The notes below the pieces were generated by a model that searched no databases, was not told the DNA's origin, and saw nothing but the letters and a program-made list of their open reading frames with translations. Shown here piece after piece: positions 23,225 to 33,414 of a stretch of DNA of 64,000 nt (position 1 is the first letter of the stretch; every line of letters starts with the position of its first letter). The position numbers and the translations under genes are program-made. Source of the DNA: Lepraria neglecta (taxonomy: Eukaryota; Ascomycota; Lecanoromycetes; Lecanorales; Stereocaulaceae); assembly GCA_033220425.1 (NCBI GenBank), contig CM065647.1, forward strand, positions 1,736,001-1,800,000. Direction: 5' to 3'.

Positions 23225-25859
23225 ATTGCAGTGATACTGCAGAAAATTTGTTCCTTAAGGAGAGTGGTGCGAAGATATGAGAGTAGATCTGACGGGTCTG
23301 ATTGAAGCCGGGAAATCAAGCAGTAGCACTAGTAATAGTTCTTGCAGGAAAGATCCAGATAGCCGCTCAATATATAAAATCGGATTTGACAATGAGCCGC
23401 TAGTCTTTCATTAGGCGGAAGAGTAAGTTTGCGCAGAGAGTTCGTGAGGAAAAGCGTACCGCAAATGCGGCCCCCAAAGTTCGAAGAAACTTCGTAGCCG
23501 CTGAACGGAAAATCGATCCATACCTATCAGAGAATGACCATGCGGGGGTACCCAACCCCAATTCGCTGGCCCGGTATCTGTGCTGTCAACAGCTATGATG
23601 AACAAAATCATAATTCAAGGCAAACGTCAATAAGGCTGACCACTTGGAAGCATTCGGGGGATTTCACTGCCCTGCATCATGCATGATTGCATGTGACAAC
23701 GCTTGCCTCGTCCGATCAAGTTGTGAAGCTGACTTTGTGACGTTCCGTAAACCGTATTCCAGAATCGCGAGATAAAGGAGGTCAAGAATTGCCAGCTAGT
23801 TGGTCGGCAGCCGCCATGGTCCTATTTACAGTTCCATCTATCCTTAAGTGCCATGCGCGCGATCAATCATCACTCCTGTCGAGGTACCTTATCTCGAGCT
23901 GTGCAAACTCGAACCATGGTTGGTACTTGCGTTCCCGAAACTTTGGTTTCTAACCCTGAGTATCAGAGTGAATCTGTACCAGGTGGGGAGGACGGAGGTG
24001 GGTTCCAGCCACGAGATTCTCCATGTGGGGGGCCGCTGTGGCGAGCCCAACTAGTAAGGGGCAAGCGAAATGGAGGCCTCCCCTCTTTTCAAATTTCAAC
24101 GTCCTTTGACTTTAATTTCTCGAACCATAGTCTGTGCAGATAGGCCAATCGCAGAATGCCACATTTTCCAAGAGGCAAAAGGAAAGCCGGTGGATTTGAG
24201 TCCCGCTCGGATACTTTTTCCATTATTCTTGGGAGCATTTTCCACAGGAGTCAAAAGATGGACAGCATTGCTGGAAATGGAGTGAGAGGAGTGATTGACA
24301 TCAGCTGCTCGGAGACGACAGTGGCTTGCGATAACGTGGCTCGAATTGGGGGAGGGGGCTATTACACCTCTCCCGGTTTGCCTGCTTTCGCCTAGGGATC
24401 ACCCGTCGCCCTGGGAAAAAAGTGAGGCTCAATCTGGTGCAAGAATCCTCTTCTGTTACAACGCTATCAGCCACAATAGGGAAATTGAGGGACGATCACA
24501 AACATTACAGGATTAGCTTCGGAAATCCCACCGCAAGCACGAAACTCTCGGTAGCGTGCTGCAACGTCAAAATAAAGCTTTGGATTGATTTGGTATCGGA
24601 CTCTCCAACCAGCGAACAAAGAACTTGGTGCTCGTGGAGAAGCCGCGTTCTGGGCTTTGCCAAGTACAGCTGTGAGTAACGGTGCATTAGTCGTACTTGC
24701 AGTCCGTGTATCAGTCTGCAGGCTTCTGCCATTCCTCCTTCGTAAGCATCGCCGAGAAGAGATTCATGCATGAAAACACTGTGAGCTACATTCTGGATTG
24801 CGCAAACCAACCAACAATAATGCTACTATGCTTCACCGCTATTTACGTAGCTGTAAGGTGTAACGACCTACGCAGAAACTCTCTCTATTATCAGTGGTGT
24901 ATTGATATGTTTTTTGGCCAGAAGAAATCAAATTAAACCCAAACGTCGGTAACGAGACACATTCGGACATGCTTTGGGTGCTTGTTACACATCGAGCTCA
25001 GAAGTCTTGGCAAAGACTTACCGTGATTCTCACCGCTAATAGTGCATATGGCTATCGTCTAAAATTGATAGGCGCATTAATAAACGGGGAAGACAATTCA
25101 AGCGATGATCCTGCATCTGGCAGTCAGTGATCAACCTCTTTCCTGAATGTGGACGTGCTGTTTGAGCAGACGCCGTGAAGTCTGGTGTAGAGCTGCAACA
25201 TTGTTGGCCGATTACCCAGGCTCGAAGGTGCGTGCCCCTGCAGTCGTCATGTCTCACCAAAGGGGAGCGGGCTATGGACAAGTGTGATAGCACCGGCGTT
25301 CTCAATCTGCATAAGCGTGTTCCTAACCGGATCTGCGCAGTGCCTTTCCAACATGTTTTGAAGGGAGGACTGACCCCCTGAGTGAGCGGAGTTAGAGCGG
25401 GTGCCGAATTACTAAGCAATGGCTTGGCAGAGAGTCACCTTCCGCAACACTGCTACTTAATACATTATTCTTACTCATACTTATACTCATATTCATAGAC
25501 TTAATGAACCGCTTTCAACCGTATATGCAATCTTTAGGGCCTTTAGTAAGAGTGACAATCTACGGCACCGCCTTGCTGTTCGACAATTAGGGAAGGTTGT
25601 GGTGAAAGGGGCAGTCTCATGCAAAGCCTCATGGGACTGCACAGAGGGTAGAAGCCTACTCTCCAGTACTACTTCTCTCCAAGTCCAGCGTTCTAGCCTT
25701 CGTACCTGCCACTTTAATCCCTACAGCTTACCTGCATGCCAGCTGTTCCTCACCGCTTGTCTTTCAGGTACAAAAATCAATCAACCACAACTTTACCCCC
25801 AGCAAAAGATGGAGATCTTTGTGCTACCGAAGGCATCAATGCCCTTCGAGACGCCCTAA
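23225..25859. other. Gene-poor region, 2.6 kb
   Basis: No convincing gene on either strand. All open frames are about 130 codons or shorter (longest 25036-25419 minus) and show no domain, signal peptide or reasonable splice partners. No terminal repeats or transposase motifs were recognised. The stretch could hold decayed sequence too old to read. Confidence 0.4.
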
Positions 25860-26090
25860 TTGAACTGCGAAGAACGAGCTAACAACAGCCTCTCACACGA
25901 ACCTTTAGATTCGCTATCAGAAGGTGGCCGCGCATTCAATCGCAAGTATTTCCTATTTCGGTCAACAAGTAGGCAAATATTTCGGCACAGCTGCAAGGTA
26001 TCAGAAAGTGGCCCGACGTCCAATCGCAAGTACTTCCCATTTCAATCAATGACGAGGCGAGCATTAAGGCAAAGCTACCATGTGTCATAA
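25860..26090 (+). pseudogene. Short open frame carrying a 28-residue duplication; possible gene remnant
   Basis: A 76-codon frame made largely of two copies of a ~28-residue unit with the shared core NRKYF-x-F-x-S followed by Arg-rich residues. The copies differ at both DNA and protein level, and the repeat length (84 nt) is a multiple of three. That hints that it was once translated. There is no start context or partner exon I can support, so it is listed as a remnant. It directly precedes the decayed CxxC locus and may belong to it. Confidence 0.3.
25915..26082. repeat. 84-bp tandem duplication (2 copies)
   Basis: Copy 1 begins TATCAGAAGGTGGCC at 25915 and copy 2 TATCAGAAAGTGGCC at 25999. 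Both contain CAATCGCAAGTA followed by TTTC/CTTC. The copies are diverged, so the duplication is old. Confidence 0.6.
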
Positions 26091-26099
26091 TCGTCTCAA

Positions 26100-26660
26100 A
26101 AAGTTGAGACTCGCGTCTGCGGCGTATGTGTGTGGCTGTTGCAATTCTGTTACAGAGGATCTCAAGCTACCTGCAAGACTTCAGTGCCTAATTGCAGTCT
26201 TTGTGGTCCTTACCAAGCTGCTATTCGTGGACCCTCAATCTTGGACGCATCCTGAAGAGCTTCAGGTGCCACATTGATGCCCTCACCCTGATACTCAATC
26301 TCGCTTCCGTTTGCAGATGGTGTGCAAGAGACTGGCTCTCTCCTCTGGTAGTTGGGAGATCATGGAGCTTCAGGTGGCCAAATCGATAAATTTATGCCAT
26401 GTTCAATCTCACTACTGTCGCAAGTGCCACAATGATGGAGTGCAGAAGATCAACTCTTCTTCTCGAAGCTCAGCAAATGTCGCGGATGCTACGATTATGG
26501 TGTGGTAGACATTGGACCACGTTCCTGAAAGCTGAGAAACGCATGGAAGAAAGCTCGCGATTGCCATGCAATCTCTATATAGGGATTGCGGCCCTAGTTA
26601 CTGTCGCAGGTACCATGATGGTGTGCAAGGATCCTAGTGCCCTTGGTGTATGCTGAGAAA
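26100..26660 (+). pseudogene. Decayed locus with repeated CxxC / C-R-x-C-H/Y-x-D-x-G-V modules
   Basis: Several related modules can be read in different frames on the plus strand: YCRKCHNDGVQK near 26413, KCRGCYDYGVVD near 26476 and YCRRYHDGVQGS near 26598. Looser cysteine pairs lie upstream (VCGCCNSV near 26127, NCSLCGPYQ near 26190). Stops separate them, and no single frame or splice pattern covers more than one or two. After the third module comes CPWCMLRKIIEERPQSYK. The look is of a host gene with zinc-ribbon-like Cys pairs that has decayed. I cannot name the family. Confidence 0.4.
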
Positions 26661-26838
26661 ATCATCGAGGAGAGGCCGCAGTCTTATAAGAACACTCTCA
26701 ATGACTCTACAATTCTCAAGCACAACATTGGTTCCCTTCGTCGCCGAAGTCTAGCTTCCATTCAACGTCCCTCGTCTCGAAATTGGCAACCGTCTTACTT
26801 ATTTCACTCAGTCTTCGACGCCTCCCCACATTAGCATC

Positions 26839-27531
26839 ATGCCTGCTTCTGGCATCTCCCTGCATGTTTCCATCGCTATTTCTCTCCTCCTCGTCAGCGT
26901 CAACGGCCAGCGCGGGATGATGGGATTGTAAGTTCGCTAACAATACTGGCTCCCAACGCGTAGGAGAGCACTAACAGCAAACAGCCCTGCCGAGTTTTGG
27001 CCGGGTGGTGCCGGCCATGGCCCTCCTGGCGCTGGTGCCCCTTATCATCATGGCCACGGTGGCTTTGGAGGCTCAATAACCGCCGGGGGCGGCATCTCAG
27101 CAACCACTGCATATGACACCACGACATACGATACTAACACGTTAAATACCTTCTATACTACCCCCTGCACAGATCCCACAGATCCTTCTTGCACCACACC
27201 GGCTACGTGTACGGACGCTACTTGCCTCACAACCCCTACGTGTACGGACGCTACTTGCCTCACAACCCCTACGTGTACGGACATTACTTGCCTCACAACC
27301 CCTACGTGTACCGATGCTACTTGCCTCACAACCCCTACGTGTACGGATGTTACTTGCCTCACAACCCCTACGTGTACCGATGCTACTTGCCTCACAACGC
27401 CTACGTGCACAGACACTACTTGCCTCACAACGCCTACGCCCTGCACAGATACTACAGATCCTTCGTGCACCACAACGCCAGTTACGCAAAATAATTTGGC
27501 AGGCGCAAGTTTTACGCCCGTCAGTAATTAA
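26839..27531 (+). CDS. Secreted protein with seven 11-residue Cys/Thr repeats
   Basis: Two exons, 26839-26927 and 26985-27531 (57-nt intron), give 211 aa. The signal peptide is MPASGISLHVSIAISLLLVS, with likely cleavage after VNG. A short His/Gly/Pro-rich stretch (GGAGHGPPGAGAPYHHGHGG) and a Thr/Tyr linker follow. Then come seven consecutive copies of TCTD-x-TCLTTP, flanked on each side by a longer variant (PCTDPTDPSCTTP and PCTDTTDPSCTTTP). Within the seven units the only residue that changes is position 5 (A, A, I, A, V, A, T), although third codon positions vary. There is no GPI-like C-terminal hydrophobic tail. It is probably exported and heavily disulfide-bonded or O-glycosylated; the function is unknown. 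Confidence 0.8.
27205..27435 (+). repeat. 33-bp coding minisatellite, 7 units
   Basis: Seven units of 33 bp starting at 27205, each beginning ACGTGTAC or ACGTGCAC and containing ACTTGCCTCACAAC. Each encodes 11 residues. Sequence differences among units are mainly synonymous. Confidence 0.9.
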
Positions 27532-27807
27532 ATCCCTCAAGGACACCTGCACAGAGAGACCTCTTATAGGTCTCATTATACTTGTTCGTGTATGAAGCTT
27601 TGTATGAAGGCTACTTGCTGTTGTATTTATAGATTATACTGCGTTGCTGGATTTTGGCTGCACACAAAAGCAACGGAACATTCATTGATACTTGCAAGCA
27701 CCGGGACATTGAATATGGGGTCATTCTTTTCAAATAAGTAATTCTAATCAATTTAGATCAGAATCTGACTCTTTGCAGTGTATGGAAAAAAGCCTATTCC
27801 TTATTCT
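27532..27807. other. 3' flank of the repeat-protein gene
   Basis: About 280 bases holding the expected 3' UTR. Nothing else was seen. Confidence 0.4.
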
Positions 27808-30800
27808 CTAGCGGCTTTCATCAAAATCTTTTCTTTGATAACGCTCTTGAGACGCCACAAACTTGCCTTGCTTGGTTTCTAGGTAGATTGCTAACGAACC
27901 GCGTTGTGGTCTATCGTGCAGCCTGATGATAGAGACACAACACCTAGCCACCCGATCATGGCTTTGACAGATAAGGACAATCAGACAGTATATCCAAGGA
28001 CACCAGTCCCAATAGCCCAACAGACATCATACATGATTTCCAGCAGCCTCTATGAGCTCGAATACGGTCCTCATGCTCTACTTTCGGTCTGCCTCGTATG
28101 TGGTCCATATTTTCAATCTTCATGACATCAAGCAGTCTCCAGTTTCGAGGTCGATTGCGTAGTCCTCCGGGCTCCTTGCTCTGATTATCCTCTATTGCAG
28201 GCTTCAAGCTCAATAGACCATAACACTGTCCTCGTCATACTCCACGTCGTAGGCGCTAAAGGTTTCCTCTAATGTCCATGCTACTACCGGGTCTACCTTC
28301 TTTGGCATTGAAGCCAGTATTTTCGGGCAGACGCTCCAAGCTAAGGTAAAAACTTTCCATTCGACAGAGCCTCGCACCAGCGTAGAAATGATACAGTGCG
28401 AGTACATGTGAGCCAAGGGCTCTCGAAGGGCGTCAGGTTATCGATGACTGTTTCTTGAATTTCGGTAGGCGGGTCATTAACTGTGCTTTGCCCCATTCCT
28501 CCAGTGTGTCTTCCAAAAAGGTGGCAGAGACGAGGATGCAAGCACAATGAAACTAAGTGGTCCCAAAGATTAAGCGGGATTGGCTCCGATTTGAGACGCG
28601 GAGAATACGAGAGGCCCGAGTTGAGAGAATATTGTGTACTCAATACACTTCTTGTTCTGCCCTTCCACGATGCCCTGACATGCAGGGTTCGCCAACGACT
28701 CTCTCCCTAGTACCTGTTTGAGGGTCAACAATCTCGAAGTCGTCGTTATCGTCTGACGGCTCTAAGAGCAAGAGTAGCGTGGAATGATGATTTTCAATTC
28801 GAAGACTTTTGACTCGTTATGCTTCTGCACGCAAATTATTCAGGTCCGAAATGAATTCATCGCAAGTCTCAGTGAGGAGCCCGCTCAGAAAATGGCCCAG
28901 TCACTATCTCCCAGTGCCATTGCTCCGTCCAAAGTATAAAGAATCGTCCGATAGCCAGACTCACCATGGTTTATGCTCAATCCCGCTCATTCCATTACCC
29001 GGAAGTCTGCCAATAATTGCGGTCTAGGATCAGAGCGCTGGTATTCAATCGCGTACAAATCTCTTAACGAATAGCTTTAGGTGGTCCATGTTTCGAACAT
29101 GCATTATATTAAGGCAATTGTCGCAAGGTTTCCAGAAGCATTCCATTTCGATGTCTGCAAGATTGGTGTTATTTTGTTTCACAAAGAATTACAAGTTCAA
29201 TGCGAGTCCACTAAGACATGGCTACATCACCCGAGGCGTCGATTTCTGCCATGATACTTCTTGAAATTTATATACTGAGAAGTCCATGCCTTTATGAGGA
29301 AGATTGTACACATTCAGTATTTGCTCGGGCGATGGCTGGTACGTCCTATGAAAGACCCCGTCCGCCACTTTAGGCGTATAGCAAAACTTAAAAGATAGAA
29401 TCTTTCATCTAATAATCTTCCCTGCCTGTCGAGATCCGCCTGAATGCGGAGTAAGTTGCGCTCTAACTCTGTGATGACAATCTGGCTCTCCTGTAGGGTC
29501 CTGTTTACCCTGGCAAAACGCAATTGCGCTGGTGTCGGCCCCTCCGTAAGTGCTGGGATTTGAACTCTCGATTGTGCAGAGGATTGCTAAAATGTCGCCA
29601 TAAGCTGGATTGATGATGCTAGTGGGAGGATCTGACGACTTGGCCAACGTAACATTTGGACGAGAGGTAAAGCCGCTTAAGATGAATTGTAATGTTCGTG
29701 AAGAGGCCTGACGAGTGGGTGAACATTGTAGTGAAGCAAGAAGTGAGGTCAAGCTCGCTTGAGATGACTGTAATGCGAAACTCTTTCGACGTCCGGAATG
29801 GAGGTTTGAGCCGATTCTTGCGGTCTGGGGCGACTCGCTAGGCCGGATTGGTTCTTTAGACAAGCAGACTCCGTAATCGGGACTTTGGCGTTGTTGTTCA
29901 AAGTCGACTCATTTTCCATCAAATGGCGCATTATGATTCGCAGCTTCGACGTCTTCTTTTTGGCTTTCCGTTCCTCAGTACTTGCGCCATGATTCTGAAG
30001 CCAATCGATGATATGTGATCAATCAGCATTCTCGTCATCCTGGTAAAACTTCATCCACGTCACGCCTGTTGAGTCTCGATCACCACATTGTTGGGACATG
30101 TTATGCCTCGTCGTTTTCATTTAGTAAGGTCTCAACGTCATCATGTTATCGGTGTAGATTTCGTACCCAGGGTCACCGTCGTGAGATGCAGTGTTAGCAA
30201 GCTGAGGATCTCCTCATATCTCTCCACTAGCTTATTGATTGCGGATCTACTCTGGAAGTCTCTATGCTGTGCCATGGTGATTTAAATCCCTGTGAGAGAT
30301 CCGATGCCACCACACGCAGGCTGTTAAGATTGCTGCCCACCTTGCGTACTGGCAGCGGAAATGCGACAAGATGGCTGGTACTTTTGACGAAGGGGATGTT
30401 GTTGATAGAGCCTGGACAGTTGATCACATTTTTGTTCTATCCAGGCATAAAAATGGTCCACTAGATCCACTGGGTCAACGTAGTTCCAGCTCTTGTTCCA
30501 TCCTCCAAACTTGTCTACCACTATCTCGAATTTCTTAAGTATTGTGTCGCCACCGAACTTGATGTCTGATAACCTCGGGTTTTGGCAGAAGTACGATATC
30601 GATCCTCGCACGTCCAAAATTTTGCTCCAAAGTCCAGTTTCCCGAACTTCTCAAATACCCGAGCCAAACCAAAGAAGTCCTCTAAGAATGCTTCATGACC
30701 ACAGCCGTTAAGATTCGAGTGTCATCACAGTATTTTAACCCCGTTGGGCCGATCTTTAGGCCTCGTTGAGTATTGAAAATCCACAAAGATGTCGTGCTCG
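27808..30800 (-). pseudogene. Degenerate coding remnants on the minus strand, unknown family
   Basis: Several minus-strand frames of 60-152 codons have protein-like composition but are separated by stops and frame changes. One helical segment reads TELERNLLRIQADLDRQGRL then FAIRLKWRTG (29314-29523). Another (near 30500) has GGDTILKKFEIVVDKFGGW and DLVDHFYAWIEQKCDQL. A third, at 28210-28416, has PVVAWTLEETFSAYDVEYDED. The helical style recalls the N-terminal domains of fungal ankyrin/STAND proteins, but that is a guess. No intact gene model joins them. One or more decayed host genes is the best reading. Confidence 0.3.
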
Positions 30801-33105
30801 GTCATCTATCATTCACATCAGATTCCCTTAAAAACTTAGTCTTCGCCCTCCGCAGACGAGTGAAGATAGATTTAGAGGCCGCTAGGTTTTTGAACCTTCG
30901 GAATTGTCGGATTTTGTTTCTGTTAGAGATCCGTTGCAGGCTTCCAGACCCTCTGCCCTTTCTACTTACTAGACATTAGATCAGAGTGCAGCCTTGGGGG
31001 CTCCCATCAAAACCGCACACCATTAGTATGCACTTTATAGTGCTTCATGAACAGTGATGCGTACATCATAATGATTATGGGGCCTTTGGCGCGTGAATCT
31101 CCCTAGTATAATTTCAGTCACTTGTCATTTCATTGATTCAAGTACCAACGAATGTAAAAGCTCGTAGAGTGGCTGAATAGATGTAGATCGTCGAGTCAAT
31201 GTCGTTGCTGGCTGTGTGAAGCTGGTGTATGTTCTCTTTCTTCGCTTGAACTCGCTGTTTCATACTCCACTTGGCTTCCATCCGACATGAATAGTAACCT
31301 TTGGTGGTATGATTTGAGACAGCATCAATGAGGTGAGATTTAGATGGTTATGACAATTGCAAGAAGCCTCCTCTGCCAGCAATGTTAATGCCTCCAGAAA
31401 ACATAGCTGCGATAAGAATCGTCGAGCAAAAGATAGGAGTCATCTGCAGTCACCTTTACATGAGCTATTAGCGTCATCCAGCGATCACACAACCGGGAGT
31501 ACCCCCAGACAGAATGCCAACGACTAAGGCAAGTTGGTCATTTGGATAAACCTTTATAACGGAGAAAGAGCGTATATGCCTGCGACAACTACATCAAGAG
31601 CAGGTCTAGTAACGACACCACTGATAGGTCTCATTCCCTCTGTCAGTCTCAAGGATGTTAGTAGCTCCGTTCGTGAATCAAATACCTAAGCCAAGGTGCT
31701 TGATGAGCAAGCCAAGGGGCATAGTTCGACAAATTTTGCTTGCTTCCGCTACGTAAAAGAGGACGCTATGAGCATCACAAACGACAATGTAAGACCGATG
31801 GCGGACGAGACATTGCTAGAAAGATGATCCTGGAGAGTTCAATGGACCTGTGAATTAGGCACAGAGTGATCAGTAAGGTCAAATAATTGCGTAAGGACAT
31901 GTGAAAAGCCTTCTGGGCGCCTCAATCGATATGATGAGCGTAGTATTAGATTGCTCTTGCATCGCTGTCATCCAGGGGTGCGAACTTAGTATCACTTTCT
32001 AGACACCGGGCTCCACTTCCAAACAGTCTGGAGCAGAAGGTAAAAACCTATGAAAAAGGTGATTCCGTTGGGTAGAGTATCGATACTCGAGTATTTGACC
32101 TCGGATTCAGACTAAAATTCAACCAGTAGGACTCGATCGAATCGAAATGTGAGAGACTTACAGGCCTCTGATGTTGGGCACGTCGAAGTGTAGGTCAAAA
32201 AGTTTTAGAAGCAACGTGAACATTCATTTTCGAGTTAGCAAGCCCCAGTAACTTTGGGAGTGGACTTCTCTTTAATTTATTCACGAATCAAATTCGGTTG
32301 ATTCGTTGCTCTCCAAGCGTGATAGCGACAGTTGGGATCGCAACAAAGGTGTAGGGTGATATTCAAATTTTTTGATTCACACTTCTGTTGTCTGTTGCGG
32401 CTGTGCAAAATGGGACAAGGCAACACCTGCCTCAAGTTTAGTGATTCGGTTCCTCCATGTCTCGTTTTGAATGTTTGTTGATGTTGAAAATGGCAATTAG
32501 CTTCTTGTCAGATTCTTTCTCATCCTTTGAAGGGAATGTTGATAGATTTTGGCTCGAGTGTCTTCTAGTCGGCATCTCTGAGCTGATTTCACTTTTTGCC
32601 AGCTAGAGTGGGTTTCGGGTCGGTTTAAATTTTGTAACCTTGGCCCTATCTAGTGTCGCCTGTGAGACTTTGGCGACTTCCCTGATTACCATCTTCGTCT
32701 CCTTGTTGATGATAAAGTGTTGGACGAGTGAACGGGGCCCTGAAGTACTGGCGCTAGCTGCTGTGTAAGCTATCGAGAAGGATTGCTAGATACCTTGGAT
32801 GAAAGGATTTCTTGTCTTCCGCGTTTCTGCTAATTCCCATCTTGTGTGATGTTCCCACATCGGCCATTGCTCCGGCGAGCTGGTACACGGACTGTCCATA
32901 CACATAGCGAGGACAGGTTTTGTTTCTGTAATACTTGTAGGTGTGATAGAATTGGGGTTGAGAAGGAGTCTCGCGATTGCTGGTCTGGGTTCATGGATCA
33001 GCTGGTCCTGTTCGCATCCCTTTGTCGTTTCACCTGCAAATTCAGGATGTCGGCCTATTGTGATAGATTTAAAGGTTGCAGCAACGGAAGGTAGTCGATA
33101 GGTGC
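30801..33105. other. Gene-free AT-rich stretch, 2.3 kb
   Basis: Almost no open frame above 60 codons on either strand, the emptiest part of the window. It contains a compact set of alternating inverted repeats at 32075-32094 (listed separately). No terminal repeats, transposase or RNA gene recognised. Confidence 0.45.
32075..32094. repeat. Overlapping palindromes GAGTATCGATACTC and ATACTCGAGTAT
   Basis: The 20-bp stretch GAGTATCGATACTCGAGTAT is built from alternating GAGTAT and ATACTC arms. It forms a 14-bp perfect palindrome (32075-32088) overlapping a 12-bp one (32083-32094). It could be a protein-binding site or a chance structure. Confidence 0.5.
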
Positions 33106-33414
33106 TCAGTCCTCCTGGTCGTCGAAGCCTTCAGCCATCAGCTTTTCGGAAGTGCTTTGGAAGTCATTTTCGGCAGGCGGCGGCGGCGATGGTAGTGCGG
33201 CTTCGACGGATCGTGTATTGAGGTCGTCGGCAAGGATCGCGAGGTGGTCGTCAGCTTCAATAGCAGGGTCATCAACAACCTCGAAGTCTCCCCAGGCGTC
33301 CTCGTACCAAGGCTCGAAGGTAGCGACGACCTCGGAGCCGGCGAAGATCCTCATCTTTTTCGGAGGGAGTGGTAGCCCAATTCTGTCAACTTGTCTCACC
33401 TGTTGAGACGACAT
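33106..33414 (-). CDS. Small acidic hypothetical protein
   Basis: Single-exon 102-aa frame from an ATG at 33414. The first ~45 residues look folded (DRIGLPLPPKKMRIFAGSEV, FEPWYEDAWGDF). The rest is acidic and Pro-rich (SPPPPAEN, EGFDDQED). No signal peptide or known motif. It lies in a gene-poor region, so it could be a real small gene or a remnant. Confidence 0.4.
   Translation of the reverse strand: MSSQQVRQVDRIGLPLPPKKMRIFAGSEVVATFEPWYEDAWGDFEVVDDPAIEADDHLAILADDLNTRSVEAALPSPPPPAENDFQSTSEKLMAEGFDDQED

Noticed and set aside
25860-27500. CRISPR-like regularly spaced repeats
   Set aside because: The repeats are direct coding tandems without unique spacers, and the genome is eukaryotic.
27142-27576. 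Antisense and alternate-frame repeats such as NPYVYGRYLPH over the 33-bp array
   Set aside because: Same DNA repeat read in other frames. Only the TCTDxTCLTTP frame has a signal peptide, a valid intron and amino-acid constraint.
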